Below are positions 8,939 through 18,100 of a DNA stretch of 64,000 bases, piece after piece (the stretch's first letter is position 1; each line of letters begins with the position of its first letter). Source of the DNA: Sulfurimicrobium sp031426915 (GTDB lineage Bacteria; Pseudomonadota; Gammaproteobacteria; Burkholderiales; Sulfuricellaceae); contig JASJPB010000007.1 in the NCBI GenBank assembly GCA_031426915.1, positions 1 through 64,000 of the forward strand, given 5' to 3'. The position numbers and the translations under genes are program-made. Under the pieces are notes generated by a model that did no database searches, was not told where the DNA came from, and saw nothing but the letters and a program-made list of their open reading frames with translations.

Positions 8939-9178
8939 ATCCTAGAAACCTCAGTTGGACGTGGTGGAGTGCGCGGTTTTTGGGACGCAGGGCAAGGCGC
9001 AATGACGCGGAATGGTCGTTCCATTCCAAGGAATTGCAACGCAGCCATGCGTCCCAAAAACCGTGTAATCCACCACGTAGCGGCCTCACCAAATGGGTGA
9101 ACCCATGATTAACGAAGAAATTTATTATATTCATTGCATTACACACTCAATGGAGCGGTCAACTGAGGTTTCTAGGAT
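8939..9178. mobile_element. 240-bp palindromic MITE-like element
   Basis: Perfect 19-bp terminal inverted repeats (8939-8957 and 9160-9178; core CAACTGAGGTTTCTAGG) enclose a second, 31-nt inverted pair (8959-8989 and 9048-9078) with only three mismatches, so nearly the whole left and right parts can fold together. There is no coding capacity. The element ends at the start codon of the GT2 gene on one side and supplies the stop codon of the regulator gene on the other. Another copy of one terminus is at 35740-35761. Confidence 0.85.
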
Positions 9179-10166
9179 GATGCTCCGCGCTGGTTGCCAG
9201 TTGAGTTGCCAGGTCGCTTTCCTGGTTGAGGTCGACAACTTGTGCCTGCAGCGCATTTCCCGCGCCGGCAAGAAAGCGCTTGAGCCATATATCCGCCCCG
9301 GCCCTGTCCGTTGCCGGTAGCAGGATCATCAGGCGCTCCTCTCCATAGCGCCCGATCTTGTCGGAATTCCTCAGACTCGCCGCCATGTGAAACACCCGCT
9401 TTTCCGTTTGGGCCTCATCGCCCGCACCGAGCCGCACCATGATCAGGCTGAAGGCCGTGCCATAACGCTTGGCGCGGCGCATCTCGTCCTCGAGCAGGAA
9501 CATGAAAACATGCCGGCGATAGATAGGGCGACCCTCTCCTTCCAGCAGCAGTTCTTCCTCCTGGTCGAACAGGCGTCCATTGTTCAGGGCCGCCATGCCG
9601 AGAGAGCTCAGGCGGTAGCTGTGGACATCCTTGTGCAGCAGCTGGTCGCCCGGGGTGCGTGTCTGGCAGACCATGCACAGGCCTTCCACTTCCGGTACCT
9701 GGAACGAGGCGTGACAGCTGTGACAAGTGAAGTTTTCGCCCGGCACATCGTGGTCCGTGCCCAGGTCTTCCAGGCGGCCATGGCATTTCGGGCAGATTCG
9801 CCCCTTGCCGTCATGGGCAAAGGCCTCGGCTGGCCCCACGTAGCCGCAGCGGAAATGGTGCAGCAGCGAAACCGGCGAGATGTGTGAGGATTTGCACGCG
9901 GAGCATGCTTCGCGCACGTTGACGTGATGGCTCCCGCAGGAAGGGCAAACGCTCAGGCGATCGAAAAACTGTTTGTCCAGGTAGTCGGCCGTGGCGAGAT
10001 ATTCGAGGTCCTGCATCATCTGCTCGGCAACGCCCGTTTCAAACTGCGGAAAGTGGGTATATCCATGGGCGTGCCCGGCCTGCCACTGGGGCAGCAAATG
10101 GCCACCGCATTGCTGAACCTGCTGCAATACCACCATGGGTTCGGCGTACTTGTTATCCATAGCCAT
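9159..10166 (-). CDS. zinc-ribbon (TackOD1-like) regulator with degenerate GGDEF domain
   Basis: A 335-aa cytoplasmic protein; the start at 10166 has AGGAGG seven nt upstream. The central part is rich in paired cysteines (CPSCG, CSACK, CPKCH, CHSCH, CMVC), giving several zinc ribbons like the TackOD1 output domain. The C-terminal third has the outline of a GGDEF domain (FMFLLEDEMRRAKRYG, then RYGEERLMILLP), but the signature is YGEER instead of GGDEF, so cyclase activity is unlikely. It probably senses or transmits a signal to the polysaccharide synthase encoded next to it. Its C-terminal residues and stop lie in the MITE, so the original end may have been altered. Confidence 0.75.
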   Translation of the reverse strand: MAMDNKYAEPMVVLQQVQQCGGHLLPQWQAGHAHGYTHFPQFETGVAEQMMQDLEYLATADYLDKQFFDRLSVCPSCGSHHVNVREACSACKSSHISPVSLLHHFRCGYVGPAEAFAHDGKGRICPKCHGRLEDLGTDHDVPGENFTCHSCHASFQVPEVEGLCMVCQTRTPGDQLLHKDVHSYRLSSLGMAALNNGRLFDQEEELLLEGEGRPIYRRHVFMFLLEDEMRRAKRYGTAFSLIMVRLGAGDEAQTEKRVFHMAASLRNSDKIGRYGEERLMILLPATDRAGADIWLKRFLAGAGNALQAQVVDLNQESDLATQLATSAEHHPRNLS

Positions 10167-10189
10167 TTGGTGTTCCTCCTCTCTTGTCA

Positions 10190-11290
10190 CTAACTCTTGC
10201 CCCACAGCCATTCGCCCCACGATGAAACGGGGATCCTGACCTGTACCCTGGAATCGAAAATCAGCTGCTCCCGCAGCGCCGGGTCAAGCTTTTCCAGGTT
10301 GTCCAACGCGATTTTCACCGGACGGTACTGGGACCACTGGTTGTGCTGCCAGAAATAGCGGGTCAGCGTTTCGGGCAGTTTGGCGGCTTCAGGCGTAAGC
10401 GCTACGATATGCCCCGGCAAACTTTCTGAAATGCCCGGGATGCTGATGTAGGCGGGCATGCCGACACTGAGCCTGGAAATTTCCGCGGGGTCGGTGAAGA
10501 CCATCACATAGGCCCGGTCGACATCGAAAATGCGGTAGATCGGCGTTCCCGCCTCGACCACGGCATTGGGATGCGCCGCGCAATCGAGCACTTGGCCCGA
10601 AGCGGGGGCCAGTAGCGGTTGCGTGCTGACGCGCTTGCGGGCCGTCTCTATCAGGCTTAACTGCTGTTCCAGGGAAGCGACTTTTTCCACGCTGCCTTTT
10701 TTGATCTGCGCCAGGTTCAGCTGCGACTTTTGCCAGGCTTCCCTCAGCGCAGCCGATTCCGCAGCCGCGCGCTGCCCGTCCGAACGGGCGGCGTCGCGCG
10801 CCATGCGTCCGATGGCGCGGGCATCGTACAGCTCGTCATAGGCCAGGGAGAGCGTCCTGGTCTTTTCTGCCGAGGAAGCTGCGGCCTGATAGTTTTGCCG
10901 CGCCATCTGAACTTCCATGGCGGCCGCGGCAGCGCCCTCGTTCTGGTTGATCCGTTCCAGATGCAATGAGGTCTGCCTGGTCTGGTAATCCGAGGCATAT
11001 TGCTCATCGAGAATGAAGTTGCTCACGATGACCAGCGGCTCACCCGCTTTCACCTTGCTGTAGCAACTGGTGATCTGCTGGGTGATCTGGGCCCGGTAGA
11101 GCGGGGCGACCGGTATCAGATCGCCATGCAGCAAGCCTTCCACACGTACATTGGCGGGCGGCACGGCGACCGCATACGCGAAAGTGCCGCCAAGCAGCGG
11201 GACCAGGGCGATTCTGGCCCAGCGCCGTTTCTTGCCTGCCGCCACCGCGCCGGGGGTTGATTTTGACTGGGGTTTGCCGCGGAAATGCAT
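10190..11290 (-). CDS. HlyD/Alg44-like membrane fusion protein
   Basis: A 366-aa inner-membrane protein with a single N-terminal anchor (about 24-42), a lipoyl/barrel half-motif, a long alpha-helical hairpin (about 95-215), and the second half-motif with a GTPIYRIFDVDRAYVMVF-type strand region. This is the architecture of periplasmic adaptor proteins and of the periplasmic part of Alg44. The start at 11290 is chosen because AAGGAG lies six nt before it; the ATG two codons earlier has no spacing. No PilZ domain is visible. It probably links the GT2 synthase to the TolC-like protein. Confidence 0.83.
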   Translation of the reverse strand: MHFRGKPQSKSTPGAVAAGKKRRWARIALVPLLGGTFAYAVAVPPANVRVEGLLHGDLIPVAPLYRAQITQQITSCYSKVKAGEPLVIVSNFILDEQYASDYQTRQTSLHLERINQNEGAAAAAMEVQMARQNYQAAASSAEKTRTLSLAYDELYDARAIGRMARDAARSDGQRAAAESAALREAWQKSQLNLAQIKKGSVEKVASLEQQLSLIETARKRVSTQPLLAPASGQVLDCAAHPNAVVEAGTPIYRIFDVDRAYVMVFTDPAEISRLSVGMPAYISIPGISESLPGHIVALTPEAAKLPETLTRYFWQHNQWSQYRPVKIALDNLEKLDPALREQLIFDSRVQVRIPVSSWGEWLWGKS

Positions 11291-11300
11291 GATCATCTCC

Positions 11301-12197
11301 TTAATGTGAAGCTTGCGTCAGGATGGCGCTCAGGGACGGATAGTCGTTGATCGCTATGCCGCGATAGAACGGCGCATGAGTCTCCAGGCGCGCATCGATC
11401 TCAAGCAGGGCTGCGCTGAACTGGTCAAAGGTGGCGCCGGCATAGCTGATATCCCTGCTGGCGCCCTGGTTTGTGGTGACACCGAACCACCACGGTTTTT
11501 TCATCGCATCCAGCTGCCCCAGCGCTTTTGCGGCGATGCGCAGGCCTTCGCCGGGAGCGCTACGGTAGGCCATCATGACCGTGGCATCGAGCTTGTCGGC
11601 CGCGCTCTCCAGTATGGATTTTCCTGCCCCGTCGGGAGCTGCGATGGCGGCGAAGAACGGAACCACCGCGGCCGTCAGCGGGAGCTTCATGCTTTGGCTG
11701 GCCTGGCGTATGTTGCCCAGCAGCTCCAGATACCCCTGGACGACCTGTTCGCGTGCGCCTGTTTTCCATTCCGGCAGCGCATGGGGCTCGATGTCGAGGC
11801 ACAGCCCATCCATGAGCTTGCTGCGCTGCTGGAAATCGAGCAGTTCGTCCACCGCCCTGGGGATTTGCCGGCCGCGCCTGCTCCAGGCAGGGTCGCCGGC
11901 CACGGCGTAAAAAGCGATGCTTTCCTCGCGGCAGGCATGGAGGACAGCGTTTTGTTTTTGCCCGCCCGCGAACAGTTGTGCCCGCTCGCTGGGCGGGATC
12001 GAGTAAAACACGCTGCGGAAATTGAATTGACGTAGCGTAGCCATGACCTGATCCGATTCCGACAGCGGGGTGCGCCATACCCAAAGACTTTTGGGTATGG
12101 CGGCAAATGTGCTGCTGGCCCAGACCTGGCCAGACCGGCCCGCGATAGCAAGGCCAAACCCTGCGGCCAGGTACTTGAGGCATTGGCGACGCTGCAT
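11301..12197 (-). CDS. exported glycosidase-like TIM-barrel protein
   Basis: A 298-aa protein with a signal peptide beginning RRQCLKYL, Tat-like in its twin arginine but lacking the full consensus. The mature part has the strand pattern of a TIM barrel, with DGLCLDIEPH (Asp135, Glu137) at the position where glycoside hydrolases carry catalytic acids, and later YRSAPGEG and KPWWFGV. It may trim or modify the polymer in the periplasm, as glycosidases in alginate and Pel clusters do. I cannot assign a family. It ends 10 nt before the membrane fusion gene. An upstream in-frame extension to 12260 lacks a ribosome site and a signal sequence. Confidence 0.65.
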   Translation of the reverse strand: MQRRQCLKYLAAGFGLAIAGRSGQVWASSTFAAIPKSLWVWRTPLSESDQVMATLRQFNFRSVFYSIPPSERAQLFAGGQKQNAVLHACREESIAFYAVAGDPAWSRRGRQIPRAVDELLDFQQRSKLMDGLCLDIEPHALPEWKTGAREQVVQGYLELLGNIRQASQSMKLPLTAAVVPFFAAIAAPDGAGKSILESAADKLDATVMMAYRSAPGEGLRIAAKALGQLDAMKKPWWFGVTTNQGASRDISYAGATFDQFSAALLEIDARLETHAPFYRGIAINDYPSLSAILTQASH

Positions 12198-12232
12198 TGT
12201 CTTTCCCCTTTGACGTGAAACAAGCCCATGCT

Positions 12233-12292
12233 GTAGGAGCGAGCTTGCTCGCGATAGCAACCCGTGATGATCGCGAGCAAGCTCGCTCCTAC
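12233..12292. repeat. REP-type hairpin
   Basis: Perfect 23-nt inverted arms (12233-12255 and 12270-12292; GTAGGAGCGAGC at the outer end) separated by 14 nt. Each arm also holds the inner palindrome GAGCTTGCTC. This resembles the REP/BIME sequences of pseudomonads. It lies inside the operon between the sulfoquinovose synthase and glycosidase-like genes and may stabilise or attenuate the transcript. Confidence 0.88.
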
Positions 12293-12297
12293 GGTAC

Positions 12298-13545
12298 CTA
12301 GGCGGATGCGACCGCTCCGTCGAGGTTCAGACCGATGGGAGCTTCATTGAGCCTGTCGGCTTGCTCTTTTCCCTGAACTGCTTGTTGCAATCCGTGCTTC
12401 CAGTCCACTTTGGGCAGAATGGATGCTTCATTTACCCGGGAAGCCGCATTCGTCGCTTTTTGCAGCATCTGTCCGATCACCTCGCGGTTCAGCAGGTGCG
12501 GTTCGAGGCCCAGACCCTGCAAGCCGGAATGGACTGCGTGGTAATAGTGGTTTTCATTTTCCACGCGCGGGTTGCGAAGATGCTGGATGTCCACTTTCAC
12601 GCCGTGAGCGGCGGCACTTTCCTGGACCAGCCAGGCCAGTTCCATGACGGTGAATTGCTCGGTGAACTGGTTGAAAACCCGGAATTCGCCGCTGTTGGCA
12701 GGATTTGTCACCGCCAGCTCGATGCATCGCAGCGTGTCGCGGATATTCAGATAACCCCTGACCTGGCTGCCGCTGCCATACACGGTGAGCGGCATGCCGA
12801 TCGCGGCCTGCACCACGAAGCGGTTGAGTACCGTGCCGAAGATGTGGTCGTAGTGGAAACTGGTGCACAGCTCCGGATCATCGCCGATCTCGTCGGTGGC
12901 TATGCCGTAGACCACGCCCTGATTCAGGTCGGTGACGCGAAGGTCCCACATCCGGCTGGCAAATTCCAGATTGTGGGAATCATGGACCTTGGACAGATGG
13001 TAGAGGGAATGGGGTTTCTTGGGATAGAGCACCCGGTCCTTGCGGCCGTTGTGCGTGACGTCCAGCCACCCCTCCTCGATATCGATGTTGGGCGTGCCGT
13101 ATTCTCCCATGGTGCCCAGTTTCACCAGGTGGGCCTGCGGGCAATGTTCGCGCATGGCAAACATGACGTTGAGCGTGCCGATCACATTGTTGCATTGCGT
13201 ATAAACGGCATTGTCCTGACTCAGCATGGAGTAGGGCGCCGATGGCTGTTCGCCGTAATGGATGATGGCGTCCGGCCGGAAGTCATGGCAGAGTTCGTGC
13301 ATGAGCTGACCGTCATCGGCGATGTTCCCGACCACCGCCTCGATGTGGCGAAATTTTTTCTGACGCCAGTGCCGCACGCGCTCCTGGAGCGTCGGCACGG
13401 GCTCAAGAGGCGTTGCCCCGACCTCTGCTTCCCAGCCGCGTTTGGCCATGTTGTCCACCACCACGACATCGTTGCCGCGCGCGGAAAAATGCATGGCCGT
13501 AGGCCAGCCCAGATAACCATCTCCACCCAGAATGCAAATTTTCAT
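12298..13545 (-). CDS. sqdB: UDP-sulfoquinovose synthase
   Basis: A 415-aa extended short-chain dehydrogenase of the SQD1/SqdB family, which makes UDP-sulfoquinovose from UDP-glucose and sulfite with bound NAD. Visible features are the Rossmann GGDGYLGW (7-14), the family-specific GEQPSAPYSM (98-107), and the catalytic Thr145, Tyr182 and Lys186 (LYHLSKVHD), spaced as in the plant enzyme. In most bacteria the product feeds sulfolipid synthesis through SqdD or SqdX. No such partner lies here; the gene instead heads an operon for polysaccharide synthesis and export, suggesting a sulfonated polymer. Confidence 0.93.
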   Translation of the reverse strand: MKICILGGDGYLGWPTAMHFSARGNDVVVVDNMAKRGWEAEVGATPLEPVPTLQERVRHWRQKKFRHIEAVVGNIADDGQLMHELCHDFRPDAIIHYGEQPSAPYSMLSQDNAVYTQCNNVIGTLNVMFAMREHCPQAHLVKLGTMGEYGTPNIDIEEGWLDVTHNGRKDRVLYPKKPHSLYHLSKVHDSHNLEFASRMWDLRVTDLNQGVVYGIATDEIGDDPELCTSFHYDHIFGTVLNRFVVQAAIGMPLTVYGSGSQVRGYLNIRDTLRCIELAVTNPANSGEFRVFNQFTEQFTVMELAWLVQESAAAHGVKVDIQHLRNPRVENENHYYHAVHSGLQGLGLEPHLLNREVIGQMLQKATNAASRVNEASILPKVDWKHGLQQAVQGKEQADRLNEAPIGLNLDGAVASA

Positions 13546-13856
13546 GATCCTTCTCCCTGTCCTGAAACGATGGGGGTGCTACACGCTTACATTTATAGTC
13601 CAGGGGAGTGGGTCAACAGTATGGGGTGAACACCCTAATCTGTAGTAGGTTCCTTTACTGAATACACGGTAGAAGTCTTCCTACACGAAGCGTGGTGCAG
13701 CGGTAACGAAGCGCTTGAGCCAATCTGCGTTACAGCCGCGGTTCGATGCGGAATATACGCGCTGAACTTACAGCATCCTGCGTATTGCCTGCCATGGAGC
13801 GATTGCCTAACGTGGAAAGCACAGCGGGATGCTGAATTTCCACTAGCAGGTGAACC
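13546..13856. other. divergent intergenic region
   Basis: This 311-bp spacer separates the minus-strand polysaccharide operon from the plus-strand transglycosylase gene, so it should hold promoters for both. A small inverted repeat GGGTGAACACCC lies at 13624-13635. I see no gene and no recognisable regulator site. Confidence 0.5.
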
Positions 13857-14477
13857 ATGAAATTGCCGGGCTATGTTCTTGCATCATTGTGTCTGCTTGG
13901 CTTCGGACTCTGTTCGGGCGCGCGGGCAAACATCTATGCCTATACTGCGGCTGACGGTAGTGTGAGCCTGAGTAACGTGCCGGCGGACAATCGCTACAAA
14001 ATACTGGTTCCCGATCACAAGGCAGCGGCTGTCGTCTTGCCGCTGCCCGAGACGGGCAGGCTGCCGCTTGCCCGCGCCGGCAAGTCCCGCTACGACCAGA
14101 TCGTCGAGGAAGTCGCGCGCGCCCATGGTCTCGATGGTGCGCTGCTGCATGCCGTCATCTCGGTGGAGTCGCACTACAACCCCAGGGCCGTTTCGAAGAA
14201 AGGCGCTGCCGGGCTGATGCAGCTCATGCCGGCGACCGCGAAGCGCTATGGTGTTTCGGACTCGTTCGACCCGGCTCAGAACCTGCATGGCGGCGCGCGA
14301 TACCTGCGCGATCTGCTGACCCTGTTCAACAGCGACATGAGCCTGGCGCTGGCCGCTTACAACGCGGGGGAGAACGCGGTCATCAGGCACGGCAACCGCA
14401 TTCCACCCATCCGCGAAACCAGGGATTACGTGCCCAAAGTGCTCGGCTTTTACCGCAAATACCTGGCCAGTTCGTAA
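13857..14477 (+). CDS. lytic transglycosylase, SLT domain
   Basis: A 206-aa exported murein hydrolase. A signal peptide covers residues 1-24. Residues 25-50 resemble the DUF4124 beta segment (IYAYTAADGSVSLSN). Residues about 80-200 form the SLT lysozyme-like domain, with catalytic Glu104 in VESHYNP, GAAGLMQLMPATA, and AAYNAGENAV. It should cleave peptidoglycan with formation of anhydromuramyl ends. The following receiver gene starts 31 nt downstream and may be co-transcribed. Confidence 0.9.
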   Translation: MKLPGYVLASLCLLGFGLCSGARANIYAYTAADGSVSLSNVPADNRYKILVPDHKAAAVVLPLPETGRLPLARAGKSRYDQIVEEVARAHGLDGALLHAVISVESHYNPRAVSKKGAAGLMQLMPATAKRYGVSDSFDPAQNLHGGARYLRDLLTLFNSDMSLALAAYNAGENAVIRHGNRIPPIRETRDYVPKVLGFYRKYLASS

Positions 14478-14508
14478 AATGGCGGCCACCCTGGAAAGGA
14501 GAGAGAAA

Positions 14509-14889
14509 ATGTTCAGCACGCTGATCGTCGACGATAACGACGCCTTCCGCCAGTCTCTGCACCAGGTCCTGTCGCGGCGTTTCCCATCCATGCGCATCGT
14601 CGAGGCCGCGGATGGCGAGGGTGCCCTGTATCAGGCCGCATACCATCATCCCGATCTGATTTTCATGGACATCAGAATGCCGGGGAACAATGGTCTCGTC
14701 ATCACCCAGGCCATCAAATCCTCGGATTTACACCCCATCATCTGCATCATCACCAGCCACGATTTGCCGGAATACCGCGATGCGGCATTACGTTGCGGCG
14801 CGGATCACTTCATGGTGAAAGGCGAGTCGAGCGAAGCGCAGATTGCCGCCCTCGTGGACGGCGTCCTGACCGTTAGGCGTCCGTCCTGA
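14509..14889 (+). CDS. stand-alone response regulator receiver
   Basis: A 126-aa single receiver domain, with Asp54 as phosphoacceptor (LIFMDIRMPG), the acidic pair Asp8-Asp9, and a conserved Lys in HFMVKGES. No output domain follows, so it acts by protein contact. The start at 14509 has GGAAAGGAGAG upstream; the earlier ATG at 14479 does not. The receiver resembles that of LuxR-type regulators, so loss of an ancestral DNA-binding domain is possible. The 263-nt stretch after it holds a run of nine C (about 14980) and no gene. Confidence 0.85.
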   Translation: MFSTLIVDDNDAFRQSLHQVLSRRFPSMRIVEAADGEGALYQAAYHHPDLIFMDIRMPGNNGLVITQAIKSSDLHPIICIITSHDLPEYRDAALRCGADHFMVKGESSEAQIAALVDGVLTVRRPS

Positions 14890-15152
14890 ATCTCCTGCAA
14901 GCGACGTCACGCATTTCTCTCTGCCCTGGAACCGCCCTGTAGCTCCGTTTCGCACTTCTGCTTTTCCCTACAGTCAATCCCCCCCCCGCAAGTTAAGTCC
15001 GGCGCGTAGCGAAATGCGGGGTTCGCCTCGGTGTCAATTTGTCGCACTTCATTAACAATCTGTCACAAGGATTTCAGTGGCGTGGGTGTCATGTCCAGTC
15101 GGCAAATCCGGGTCTAGCAAGTTTTGGATTAATGCGAGTGAGGGAGGCAGTT

Positions 15153-18100
15153 ATGGAACCCGAAGCCATCAACAACTTTAGCGGGGTGCTACGAAAAGTA
15201 TGGCGCCTGATTTTTCTGTCTATCCTGATAGGAGTGTTAAGTCCCCAGTATGCGGCGGCGCTGACCATCAACGTGGTCGACCAGAACGGTGCTGCGATAA
15301 CCGGAGGTTTCCGCTGGCTGATTGAAGAGGATGCCACCAAGGCATCCGTTCCAGGCCAGCTTGCCGGCGGTACCAATCTGGCCCTCAGCTTCCACACCAG
15401 CTACATGCCGGTAGTGGATGCAGGCAGGACCGCGAGTTCCTCTGCTGCCGTCACGCTTCCTGTGCCGGCCCAGCCGAAGCGCTACTTTGTCTCGGTCCTG
15501 CCGGATGGCAGTTACCAGATGGGGGGCGCAGCCGTCGTCGAGGGTGGTGAGAACGGCACGGTGAAAATCGTGGTGAACAAGACCCCGATCCCCACCGCGC
15601 AAATATCCCTGTTCGTGTTCGAGGACAACCAGCCCATCAATGGTGCTCCCGATCTGCCTCAGGAATTGGGCCTGGCGAATTTCTCGGTCACCCTGAAGGA
15701 AGCCGGTGGCACGTATGGCGCCTCTGGTGGCCAGGTCATCCAGGATGCCTTCGGCAACCCGATCGGAACCAGCTACCAGCAATTGCCCAACGGTGATTTC
15801 GTCTACAACACGCCGGGCGATCCGACGAGTGGTCCGGTGGTGCAAGCCCTGGGCAACGGATTCATCAAGACCGGGGCCGACGGCACGGTATTGATCAAGT
15901 ACCTGGCTCCTGCCAAGTACACCCTGGAGGTGATTCCTCCGGCGGGTTCCGGATTCATCCAGACCTCCACCATCGAGGGCACCAAGGGTATCGACGCCTG
16001 GGTGAAGGCCAACGAGCCGAGCTTCTTCCAGGAATTCGGGCCGCCCGGACATCACGTGTTCGTCGGCTTCGTCAAGACCAACTTCAAGGATGCATCCGTG
16101 CTTAACGGATCCACCACCATCAGCGGCAAGGTGGTGAACATGCATAGCAGCCGGCCGCCGAATTTCTCGTTTTTTAACGGCGACCCCTTTCCGCAGTGCT
16201 GGATCGGCCTGAACGAACTTGCCGTGACGACCGGGCGGGCGGTTTATACCACCCCCTGCAAGCCGGACAGCAGCTTCACGATTCCCAGCGTACCGCCCGG
16301 TTCCTACCAACTGGTGATCTGGGATGAAAACCTGGATGTCGTGATTGCCTCCAACAACGTCACGGTGAACCCGGATGGCTCGTGCCGAACAGCGAATGGC
16401 AGCTGTGACCTGGCGGAAGTGCCGGTCTTCAACTGGTTCGGCAAACTGGAAAGCCGGGTGTTTTTCGATGGCAACGAAAACGGCTTCAGGGATGACGGTG
16501 AAGTCGGCATTCCGGGCCAGGCGGTGAACATCCGCTTCCGCGACGGCAGCATTTACCAGTCGCAGGTCACCGATGCGAACGGTGAAGTCAAATTCAACGA
16601 AGTGTTCCCCTTCTTCAACTGGCTCATCGCCGAAGTGGATTTCGCGCGCTTCAAAGCCACGGGCGCCACCGTCGTGGTGGACGCAGGTGGTCCGGTTCCG
16701 CCCCACAACGGCTGGGCCGTGCCCTCCTGGAACAAGCTCAACCCGCAACCTCAGTCCGAGAACGCCGGCCTGCCTTACCGCACTGAAACCGGCCCGGTCC
16801 TGCTGGAAGGCATCCAGACTTTCCTCGGCCAGACCAACGTGATCGAGTGGGGCAAGAACAACTATGGCCCCGGCGACAACGGCGGGATTGCGGGCATTGT
16901 CCATTACGGCATTACCCGTGCCGAGGCGGACCCACGCTACGCTGCGGCGGAAAACTGGGAGCCGGGCATTCCCCGCGTTCAGGTGAACCTGTACCGGGAT
17001 TGCAACGGCGACGGCATCATCGACAAGCCCGACTGCACCCTGACCACCGGTCTCAACAGTGTAACCAGCTTCATTCTGGCCGATGTGGACAACTGGCCTT
17101 TCGGCAACTTCCCGGGCGCCGAGGATGTCGATCGTGATGGCAACAATCTATTCGACCAGGGCGATGCCTACAAGATCGGCACCACCGACAGCTGGGACGA
17201 CAAGCTTCCCACCGGCTGCCAACTGGATGCAAGCGGCGTGCCTTTCACTTCCAACGGCTTTACCACCGACTGCTATGACGGCCTGCGCAACTTCAACCAG
17301 GTGCGCCCGGCAGTGTTTGACGGCGGCTATGCCTTTGGTCCGCCAGCCGGGGACGTGGCTCTGCCACCCGGCAAGTACGTTGTCGAGGCAGTTGCTCCGC
17401 GCGGCTATGTGACACTCAAGGAAGAAGACAAGAACGTGGATTACGGCGACGCCTACAAGCCGAGCCCCCTGTTCCTGCCGCCGGTTTGCGTGGGCGATCC
17501 CCATCTTGTGCCCGCCGAGCTCTCCCTGTTCCCCGGTGTTCCCGTGGATCCGTCCATGGCTGGACAGACCCGGCCCCTGTGTGATCGCAAGAGTGTCGAA
17601 GTTGTCCAGGGCAAGAACGCGGCCGCTGACTTCTTCATGTTCACCGAAGTGCCGGTTGCCAGCCACATTGTCGGCATGATCCTCAACGACCTGGCCAATG
17701 AGTTCGACCCCAACGCGCCTACATTCGGCGAGAAACTGGCGCCATCCTGGGTGCCGGTGTCGATCCGTGACTGGACCGGCAAGGAAATCTCCCGCGTGTA
17801 CTCTGACCAGTGGGGCACCTTCAATGCACTGGTGCCGTCCAGCTACTCGGTGAACATCCCCATGCCCTCCGGCGTGGCTCCCAACATGCTCACTACCTGC
17901 ATGAACGACCCCGGCCCGATCCCGGACGCGGGCGGCAATCTGGTCATCGACCCCTACTTCGACCGCCAGTACAGCCAGTTCTGCTACACCTTCCAGTACC
18001 TGCCGGGCAAGACCACCTACCTCGACACCCCGGTGCTGCCGGTGGCTGCTTTCGCCGGTCCAGGGCAATTCCCGGTGGACTGCGAATTCACCGACGGTAC

